From contig NC_092562.1 in the NCBI RefSeq assembly GCF_037975245.1, positions 11,788,001 through 11,852,000 on the forward strand: 64,000 nucleotides of DNA, given 5' to 3'. This document shows, piece after piece, positions 12,901 to 24,100 of the stretch. Source of the DNA: Apostichopus japonicus. Its lineage: Eukaryota > Echinodermata > Holothuroidea > Aspidochirotida > Stichopodidae. Position 1 is the stretch's first letter, and every line of letters starts with the position of its first letter. The position numbers and the translations under genes are program-made. The notes below the pieces were generated by a model, which made no database searches, had not been told where the DNA came from, and saw only the letters and a list, made by a program, of their open reading frames with translations.

Positions 12901-15900
12901 TGTTTCTTTGTGTGTGTGTGCGTGTATGTCTGTCTGGGTGTCTATATATTGGTTACAATTTCTTTGTGCTTTGAGTGCTCTGCAGTGTAAATATGTGGGC
13001 AATATAAACCTTTTTTTTTATTATTATTGTTATCTAGAAAAAGAATTCCTTAATTGTTTGTGATGCAAACCATAGTACAGCTACAACTAGTACTGATGAA
13101 TGTGTGCTCTCTTCAGTTGATTTAGTTGTTGAGGTTGTGATAAATGTATCATATCATCAATTTCTAAAGACTGATTTTAATAGAAGCTCCTGCTCAGACC
13201 AAAAGAGTCAGCTACAAATCAATAACTGCTATATGGTTCATGAGCTTTGCTTGATAATGTTTATAAAATGTTTATCCTACTGTATCATGCTGTATGGCTG
13301 TTCTCCAAATCTCTCACAGGTATCTGTTAAACTGAATGTGTTGCTGATTATTAAATATAAGTCACCAAATATTCTTAATGTAGCTACTTTTTATGATAGT
13401 GTACAGAATTTATTTCAGCTTTCTTGGTAGTTAAACTGTTTTTCCATCCTCAGTGGACAATATACCACCTGTGGTCAGCTGCATCAATGATATTACACGA
13501 GAGATACCGCTTAATAGCAATGGTGTTGCGGTAGACTTTACAGAGCCAACAGCTACAGACAATTCAGGAACAGCATCAGTTCTGTCAGCTACACGAAGAC
13601 CCGGACAGTTCTTTCAGACAGGAACAACAACAGTGACTTACATCATTGCAGATCCAAGTGGGAACACAGCTGATTGTGTTTTTGATATCATAGTAGTGGA
13701 GGGTAACTTAACCTGTGCTTGTTTGTTTGTAATAATATTACAAAGTGTAACACATGTGTATTCATTTCAATTTGTGGTTAGTAAAGTTTGATGACTGTAA
13801 TTATAATAGACAGAAAAGTGTTGACTACATTAAACTATTTGATCAACAGTAAAGTAGTAGTGTGAGAGCTGTTTTCATTGATAGTTGACTATAAGTCATG
13901 GCAGTACAAACTGTACATATCAGTTAGCAACTGCAAATATCAATTGATTCTATGCATAGCTCAAAGTTGTGACAATGGATATGAGTAAGCTGATACATCT
14001 TTCTTTTAAATACCATTGTGTTTTATTTTGAAGCAGTTCATAATCCTTTTACATTTCTGTATAGTTTCACCAGATGAACTATATTCTGAGCATTTGGGGT
14101 GATCAAAACACTTCTTTCTGCCAGAATTTATTGGGATACACCTAGAAAATATTGATGTTTAGCATTGGTATGCTATGAAATCTAGGTTTGCTATGAAAAC
14201 AGATAATTGCTGAGAATCATAATTTCAGCACTTTGACATGATTTGCTCAATATCTCAGTAATACAATCATAATTTGTGACTGTTTCTTACTTCAGGACCT
14301 GGCATTATCCATTCAAAGAAAAAGTATTAATGTTGAAAATTTTAAATGAATTTTAATATTACCAGCAAGTTCCATTAGCTTTTAGACTCTTCGTTTCATT
14401 TTTTCAGTTGATGATACACCACCTGATGTAACCTGCATTCAAGACATCACAAGAATAGTGACAATTGACAGCACTGGTATCACTGTGTTTTGGACAGAGC
14501 CAACAGCTGCTGATAACTCAGGAGTTGTTTCTCTTCAGTCTAGAAGTCATGCACCTGGAGACTTTTTCAGCCAAGGAACAACACAAGTGACATACATCTT
14601 TGTTGACCCAAGTGGAAATAATGCTTTTTGCATTTTTACTGTCACAGTGACTACAGGTATGTGTACAATCGTGTAATTGCTAAAGATTTAAAGCTGTTGG
14701 CAGAGAAAACACCTATATGATAAATGGCGGCAAGATCACTGTGATGTGAGTAACATTACACTGATAACTCAACTTGAACTCTAAACAAGACATCATCAGT
14801 CTCCAAAAGAATATTTTGTCTTTCCATATTTTAGAGGACAACGTCCCCCCAGTTGTGAGCTGTATTCCAGATGTGGCTGACACTACACCATTAGGAACAG
14901 GAGGAAGACTTGTCTTCTTTACTGAGCCAACAGCAACTGATGACTCTGGAGTTGTTTCACTTCAGCAAAGAACCCACGGTCCAGGAACCTTCTTTAGTTC
15001 AGGAGTAACACAAGTAACTTATATCTTTGTTGATCCTGCTGGAAACACAGCTGAATGCACATTCAGGGTCAATGTCACTGAAAGTAAGTCTTTTTATATA
15101 CAATTAAGTTCAAAGCTAAGCCTTATTGCTCCGCAATACAAATCACACTCAATGATTGTGTTGCTGATCGATATAGTAGACGGAAAGGATTTTGAACAAA
15201 ACATCATAAGAGTTTGTCTGAAGTAGTTTAACAGCATGCAAACTTTGTCATTTCTATATCAACCAAATCTAAGTTGATGTGAAGGTGTATATATATATTG
15301 TATGTGTAGTTTAAACTGTAATTAAGTTGACAATTTCCTTGCTCTTTCAAAGTCAATTTGCAGCAAATTCTTGATGTAATAAATAGCGCTCTGTGTAAAT
15401 ATATGCTCTTAACAAATGTAGTTTCAATGTTGAGTTGCCAATTTGATTAAACATTTCAACTTTTTAATCTTCAGTTGACGAAGTACCACCAGTGATAGCT
15501 TGTGTAGGACTAGATGTATCAGGGACCATACCTCTTAATGGATTTGGCACCACGGTCCAATTCCGTGAACCTACTGCTACTGATAACTCTGGAACTGCAA
15601 ATGTCCAATCAAGGACTCATACTCCTGGACAATTCTTCCAGAGTGGAACCACACAAGTAACATATGTGTTTATAGATCCATCAGGAAATACAGCCGAATG
15701 TTCATTTAACATCATCATTACTGAAGGTATGTCATAGCTCTGTCGTCTTTGCTCTATGTAATGAATACAACTGTCACCTTTATCCAGTTTGTCCTACTAA
15801 CTTTGAACTGAATTTATGCTATGGTTTCAAGCAAGGATAGACATGTGACATTGAACAACTTGTCTACTGAAGGTCAGCATTCAAGGAGATTTAAGAATAG

Positions 15901-18900
15901 TGGTTAATTGATCAAAATTGCCAAAGATGAATATTTTATGCATTAAGTTATATAAATACAGATGCTCTATCGTGTAAACTTTCTGAAAGATAACTATGGA
16001 GCATATAACACTGTTGATTACAAGATATATTCTTCTGTCACTTTTAGAATATTAACTACATGGGCATTATTAAGATATGGAGAGTGGCGAGAAATATCTT
16101 TGTCATTACAGTTCCATTCATGTAGAATAAATTACCACAGGAAATCAAGTACTTTTAAGAAGTAACATGATACTTATTTAATGGCTTAGGCTTATGATCA
16201 TGTTTCTTTGTGTGTGCATGTCTGTCTGTCTGCATATTGGTTGATTTTGATTCCTTGCCGATGGCGAAGGAATCTATGCAATGGTGTTGGCGTGTGTGCG
16301 ATGGTATTGGCGTATATGTGTGTGTGTGTGAATGCATGGCAATAAAGTTACTCAGATATATTAACAGAATGAACTTTATGTTCAAGAACACAGAGTACAC
16401 AGTATTTATGATGTATGGTTTATACATCACTAAAAGGTGGGAGGGTGCAGAGGTGGTGTACATAGTCCATTCGCCAGACCCTTAAAATGGAGGTAGGAAA
16501 AGAGATGAAGACCATTGACTTATTGAAGATATATGCTGTGTTGATAAAAATATAGTTTGTCTTCAGTCACCGCCCATGCAAGAGAGTTAGTAGCAAGGGA
16601 ATACTTTACTATCAGGTATGAACAAATATGGGGCGCCGTCCCTCTGCCAAAAATTAAAACTGATTTGCATAAGTTATATGATGTAAAGAACTTTGATCTT
16701 ATTTTCCCTGAAAGCAACACCTTATGAGATATTCTGTTATGATTTTGCTGAGGCGTATTCATAAACTGATACTGCATTTTCTTGTTAATGATGTGTATTA
16801 CATGGATAACAACGAGGGGCGGGGGAGTGGGACGGGAGAGATTCAAGAAAAATAAGCCCTTTGCCGTGTGGTTCTGGTACCGCAACTGAAAATATTCTTT
16901 CATTTTCAAGGTATCTAGTCGCCTAAGAGTAGTATAGTTGCGCTTATGTTGTATCGTGACATAATCGGTTCGCGTCTGGTCTGCTGTGTGCATTATAGGA
17001 ATACTCCACCAATTGAACTGTAGCTTTGCTATTTCTGCCACCACCCAAAATTTACCTTCAAAGTCAATTGTACCAATTGTACATAAGCATACAGGTGTAT
17101 GTTCCTGATTTGTCACCTCCATCCCCGCGCCATCCCATCCCCCTCCATCCACCAACCCCTGCCTATCCCCTGTCATCCCCTCCCCATTCCATGCCATGCC
17201 ATCCCCTTCCATCCACCAACCTTCTCCCTATCCCCCACCATCCCTCCCCATTAACCGCCATCTGCCATCCCCACTCTCCTGGAGAAGTTTCTGTACAGCA
17301 GTAAACATTGTTTACACTCAATTCTGTAAGGTAGTCGCAGCAAACTAAAACCTGTCAGGGCTGTATGCAGGGACATGTCGGTTCAGAGATGTCCTTATAA
17401 ATACTGGGGTGTTTACAATACCACAATCAACAAATTACAATAACACGCTGTCAAAGTTAGTGATCAATTATTGGACGTCTTAGTGCACTAATTTTATAAC
17501 CAAACTACTTAACAACAAAATAAATGAATTCACTTATAATTAAATATTGAATACTATTTTCCCGTTACGTTATATTGCATACTCTATTATATTGCCCCTC
17601 TCGTTTCAGCTTACTATACCCTGCAACGTTAAACCATAATGTTCATACTATCTGTATGAATATAACATAATAATTTGGTATTTAAGTTTGAAGCTCAAAG
17701 TGGGTAAATACGTCGCATATGGTACTCCATGGTCCACCATTATATGGGGCCACGTTCAGGTCTGTTCCTGGTAGTTCTTCAGGCCAGACAGAAAGCCCGG
17801 ATTAGCTGCCTATCATTAGTTGCAATGTCATAGATCAGGCATTAGTTGCATTCAACTAACAAAATCATACGTTTCCTAATTTATTAACATAGATAATATG
17901 TAGCAAGATCATACTGTTACTTCCAATTAATAGCAATGCATCACTCTGATTGTAATTGCTTCAGTTGTATATTTTAATATGTTAATGTCTTTACCCAATG
18001 CATTCCGCTACTCATCACTTTCCTCCACCCCCTTCCTCCCTTGATATTGATAGATGAAATTGTAAAAGTTTGCACCACTGAACTTGTAAAAAAACATAAA
18101 AAAAAAACAGGCGAACAACACCATACTCAGGACGAGAGTCGTAGGAACTGGGTGCAAGTGCCAAGGGGTCATTATTAGAACATCTATGTTCACCACCTAT
18201 GACTGTCTTTTGAAAGTAAAGTCAACAACAATGGAGATTGTCTATTGTAATGTTTTTGCTCCATCTATTAATAAGGGTCAATCAATCTGTGACTGGTCTA
18301 TTTACTAGTCATCTTACTATGTCATTGGTATAATTCAAAATATTTGACACGCTTCATTGTAAACTGTTAAAAGTTGTTAACTTAGGAGATGACCAAGAAA
18401 TCTGAGATGTACTGCTTTTTCGAGTGTCTTAAGGAATTAACCAGGAAGAATCGTCACACTTCATGTTCATGGTGTGTTAAGGAAGTAACCCATGTAGGAA
18501 TTTATCAGATGCACATCAATTTAAATGGGTTAGTATATATACTTCTCATGAAGTAGAAAATCAAAAGTTAAATATATCAATTTTCAAACGTACATCTATC
18601 AATCCATCCTATCTGATATTTATCTTAATTGTATTTCAGCTGAACAAGATATATTAAAGAACGCCTTTAATCAGTTTCATTGATACGATATTCTCATTCT
18701 TTAGTTTGTGTAGTTTTAGCAATAAAAGGGAATATGTTTTTCTGGGGCAGATATTATATGAAGCTGTTATTGTTGTCATTATATGAAGCTGTTATTTAGT
18801 GTGCAGATATTTCAATTAAAATATTGGCTATCCTGGTCTTATTTGCCAACATTGTCAAATGGATAAGAGTATGACTGACCAGCTCTCAGCAGCAATTCAC

Positions 18901-21065
18901 AGCAAACCACTACTTCACCGTATTCAGTATCAGCTGACACTTCAATGTACATATACAGACAGAATCATTAATTATAATTCCAGTAAAAGGAATAATGTAG
19001 GCAGATCAAAGACAAAGAGAAGAGATTCCAATTAAATCCCTCATTATGATTGTTTTCACTACGCTCACTTCCCCAAATGTTTCAGAACTAGTTCGATCCT
19101 GATATGAACATTTTTCTCTCATTACTTTAGCGACGGAGCTAGAAATTCAACTCATGGATATTATTGATGTAAGTTTTAACTGTCATAAACTGTTATAATG
19201 TTGCTCTTTCTTTTTTAATTTTTCCAAAAAACAAACGTTACTTGATGACTTAAACATTTTGAAACAAGGTTGAGCTTTCTCTTAGTAGATGGGGGGGGGG
19301 GGAGCAGATTGTACTGAAGGGTTACTGAGGGGTGTTGGGGGTTTGATGGGCCTGTTTGGCGGACATCTCACATTACTCAAAGTTTCAAGGTTGGTTTTTA
19401 TGTAGTGAACAACCATATAATTGATACTTATCACATTATTGCCAGGATATTTCTCCTCACATCCCCCCCCCAATTTTCTTTCCCCATACGTATATATGCT
19501 TGACTTCTATTCAGACAATCACCAGAGAAAACACAACCACCAAAGAGGTTGTGTTGGCCTCGGAAAGGATAGCAGAAATATCGGATTTTGAAGACTTTTT
19601 GGAAGAAGATCCACAGAGGATAGAGTTGGTCATCTCATCTCTGGAGTCAGTCGTGAGAGCAGGAGAGGCCTCTATTAAAGTAAGCAGATCTACAAACTCT
19701 ATCATGAAATTGAGTGCATATGCTAAATGTGGGAAAAATAAGAATCACAAGGAACTCGCCATCATATCTTCAGAAATATACTGAGTCATATATGGCTTGA
19801 ATGTGGAATGGTTCCATGGTTACTGGGGATGTGGTGAGACATAATAGATGTCACGTCTAAAAAAATAATTTAGGGACAATCTACAGTAATTTCCCTTTGA
19901 TTAATTTTTTTATTTTTCTTTGTAATAGGTTACGGACCCAGCGGTAAGAACCATCGACAATCTTATGAATCTAGATCGAGATATTCTAGAGGATGGCATG
20001 ATTGAAGGAGGAAGGGCTGTGGCTGCGTTAGAGGAACAAATCACCAATTTTCAGACAAATGATGGAAATTTCTCCACAGTTCTTGACAACGTTGGGGTAA
20101 ATGTGGTTAAAATAGATGCAAGGGGTGTCGGTAGTAGCTTAGCTTATGCAAATATATTGCCGGAAAATGAGACACTGTCAATCGATGGCGCTCTTCAAGA
20201 AGGCAATACTCGACTATTCTCTGATGGAGACGCGATACCTCTCGAGAGAACGACTACATCCATATCGGTACCAACAACGGTTTTAGACTTGCTTGGAGGA
20301 GGTAAGAAAGTCTCTTTTACACATCAGTGATATAATTTACAGCAGTTACGTAACCAGTTTTTCAAAATGATGATACTTCTTTTGTACATTAATGTGAAAG
20401 AAAATTGGAAATAATTCACATATGATGTTAACTAATTTAACGTAGCTCATTTTAAGTATAGTAAAACTGTATATAAATTTTTCCAAATCCAGCTGGTGTC
20501 GAGTTGACAGCTGTTCCGGTAACTTTCATAATCTATGGTAATGACGTTCTGTTCAGACCATCAATGCCGACAGAGGTAGAAGAGAATATAGAAGAGGAAG
20601 ATAAGTCCACAGTAACTGAAAGGATTGCAAGTCAAATCATCTCCGCCATTATTCGAACTGAGAACACCAGCATCGTGAATCTCCCTCCGGGTTCACCTGT
20701 GATCGCAACATTTCTATCAAATCTGGTAAAAATGATTTCGTGTGAAAAGAGTTAGCAAGTCCCAATTATATAAATATCTTTATCTGTTAGACTCTTCAAT
20801 CTGCACTTTTGGAAGCTTACTGGTACAAATACAGTCCACAACGCTCATCCCAAATCTTAACTCTTAATTAGCACTATCTACACATATGTAGTTACATGTC
20901 TGTGAAAGTTTTGCCAGCTTTGATGGTAATTGCTTCACAAATTTCAAAATGGCAGCAAACTATACATATTGTGTATTTATATAAAATATTTATATATATA
21001 TATATATACATCTATATATATATAAAAATATAATATATATATATATATATCTATGTATATATGTT

Positions 21066-21145
<80 letters not shown>

Positions 21146-24100
21146 ATATTATTATTATTACACAGTTCATTAACACAGTATTCCTTATTTGTCAGTTATG
21201 AGTCATATCTTATTTCTTTGCTTTTGTCTAATAATATTTTCTTTTGGAGTACACATGGATTTCTTTATTTTATATACATATATATGTATTTATGTATGAT
21301 ATTTCCACAATACATGAAGCAAATTAATATAGAATTAGCTTGTTTGAAGAAGCAAGGTAGTACTAAGATAGCCATGGCATTTCTTCAGTAGGAGGCATTG
21401 AAAAAGGCTCACAATAAAGTAATTCTTGTTATGGATGAGTACAGATTAATTTGTTTTCGTGTTCGAGTAAAATTTAGATTAAAGTTGCATCTCTAACGTC
21501 TAGAAGTTATTGATAATTGAGTTTTTTTTAAATCGGTCAGTATGCACTAGGATCAAATATAGTTGTGATGTTATAGATGCACACTGACGAAAAATAATTC
21601 TTATCTTGATTTAATTTCCCCTGACTTATTTTCAGAATTAGACTTTTAGGAATAAAGTTCATAAGATAACATTAAGTGACATGTGAATAGTGAATATAAT
21701 CTGTTACAAGTAATGTTATGAGCCTATTTTTCACTCCAGAAAATTGGTGTAAAAGAAACTATGGAAGCACAGGACTGTGTTGTCTGGAGTTATAATGAAA
21801 ACACCGCGGAAGGGTTTTGGACAAAAGACGGGTGTAAGAGGATGTTCCACGATAATCGTGACCTTACCATGTGTTCATGTGATCGGCTGGGCAGTTTTGC
21901 TATTCTAATCGTAAGTATTTATTATCTTATATTTGTCAACTTTTTTTATTGTATTGGAAGCAGACGTGACAACTGCAAACATGTGTATATCTATTCACCC
22001 ATACCATATCCACACACAAATTGCACAGTGTACACGTAAGTGATAGTTGATTTACTCTAGGAAGGAGCAAATCGTCAAATCATTGTTGCTAATGAAAGAC
22101 TATGGTCATTCAAAGTGCAAAATAAAATATAATCAGGTTCTATCTTCATGGGTGTCAATCCTGGGGGGGGGGGGCAGGTGGGACACTTTTTTAATGGAAT
22201 ATCTATACTGGGTCATAATTTGTGACAACTCTTATATTCCTCCCTATGTACAATTTCTAAAAATTTGACAGTTCAGTCAGACAACAGGAATATTGTGATT
22301 TCTGTACATGAATGATGGATTTGTACTGCATGCGCTGTCCAAAATGGCTCATTTGGCTATGCTACAAGCACACGAAACGTGTCCATCTAACACACACAAT
22401 ATGCATACACGTGTGTCTGAGTGATAAGCCTACAACACGTTGGTATGTATTCTGTTGCATGGGTGGTAGAACTTAGATGTAGTATGGGCAGTGAGCCTAC
22501 TGGCGAATTGGGTGCCAAGGTGTTGGCCCAATAAGGTGCGCTTGGGATTGCCTGTCCCCGACCATCTGGATAGCTATTGATAATTAGGCCCCAATCACTG
22601 TCCAGCTTCCATTGTGATGGGACAACCAGATATATTTTCTGAAACGTGATACAACATCAAAGTCATAAAATACAGGTGTAACAGGAAATTCCCCCCCCTG
22701 AAAATATTCCCCCCGGGGGAATTTTTCCTAGGATAAATTCCCCCCACCCTGAAAATTTCCCCCCCCCCACCATGAGCATGATCAATTTTCAAGCGAAATG
22801 AATGATGTAACTAACATTACCGACAACGTAGCTGGGAAATAGTGTTGAAATCATCACAAGTTCATCACATTATGTAAAGGTGAAAGGTCATCCGCACCAG
22901 GGATGTCAGACATGTGTGATATATGCCTACAGCGTATGACTGCTTTATCGATGTTAAAAAGGAAACACATGATGGTTCTCACATGGAACATGCAAAGGTT
23001 GTTTTTTTTCAGCATTCTTGGATACCATACATGCAATCACATGTAAAGTAATTATAAACTGTACAACAATACGAGGTACATGAGGCAACCTGCTAACTTT
23101 GCGTAAATCCATTAACATTTTCTCTTGTTCAACAGAGAGTTCGTAAGGGACCCGTGGAGGCTCAAGTTACTCTATACTATATTACTTTGATTGGATCGAT
23201 AATCTCAGGATTAGCTCTGGTAGGATGTCTGATAATCTTTGTCTCCTTAAAGTAAGTTACTGAGCACATAAAGTCTATCATCAATGACGTTCTTAAGCAT
23301 CACATCCCCAATTTAGCGCTACTTAATTCTTTCACCATCTAACAATATTGGCTCAGACCAATATTGTTAGTTTCATTTTTGCTGTAATATGTTACGAATG
23401 CCATCATATCAGCATAGATGATTGTCTTCATGTGTTTTTTAATGTAAATTAATGTAATATGTTAATATTTATAAAGATCTGTGTCTTTCTCTATTGAAAT
23501 TCGATATTGTATATACTTCATACATCGTACAAATGTCACCCCAGATATAGCCTGGGCACAAAACTAAGCAACTTGACCTGCCGTAACCCGAGTCACCTTA
23601 CTTTGCGACTGTAACTGTATATCATCATCTCACGAGTCTCTTCGACTGGGATTCAAATAGCTTCAAATCTATTTACATTGTGTAAAGCCCTGTAATTGGA
23701 TGCAGAGGTGATTTCATTTGAGTGCCGATACATAAAAAGTACTGTAGTAGCAGGAAATCACTGAAGGTCTTTGTTAACTGTAATAGATTATTTTTAATAT
23801 TTTATGTAATGTTATATTTATTTTAGATCTTTAAGGTCGAAGCAGCCAACTCATATTCACATCAACCTTTGTCTATCTCTCCTGGGATTCTACATCGCCT
23901 TCTTACTGAGCCCTCTAGCAGTGGGGAAGGAGATCCATTGTACGGTAGCCTCAGTGTCCATCCATTTCTTTTGTCTTGCTACTTTGGCTTGGATGTCCAC
24001 AGAAGCTATGAACATGTACTATTTATTCCTCAAAGCTGAAAGGAGCACCGTTCGACACTTTATACCAATAGCTTGTCTACTAGCCTATGGTAAGTGACGA

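Larger units (their letters stand above)
1..16165 (+). repeat. Tandem array of 3.43-kb four-HYR-exon units
   Basis: Units run from the start of one A exon to the next: 679-4110, 4111-7543, 7544-10975, 10976-14407, and a truncated fifth from 14408. Positions 1-678 are the tail of a preceding unit: base 1 matches base 3433 of the first complete unit. Exons and introns are almost equally conserved between units, with a few scattered substitutions and 1-3 bp indels. Similarity fades near 16,165-16,240 in the intron after the last C exon. Confidence 0.95.

Noticed and set aside
1-16165. Regularly spaced repeats as a CRISPR-like array
   Set aside because: Unit size is 3.4 kb, the unit contains spliced exons and the genome is eukaryotic.
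16520-17212. 230-codon ORF on the - strand
   Set aside because: Its N-terminal third is the translation of the C-rich tract (Gly/Met/Asp-rich), it overlaps an opposite ORF, and no domain is visible.
18641-18690. Possible additional phase-1 exon after tttcag
   Set aside because: The frame reaches TGA after about 14 codons with no donor before it.
21053-21391. ORF of Tyr-Ile repeats
   Set aside because: Translation of the AT microsatellite.
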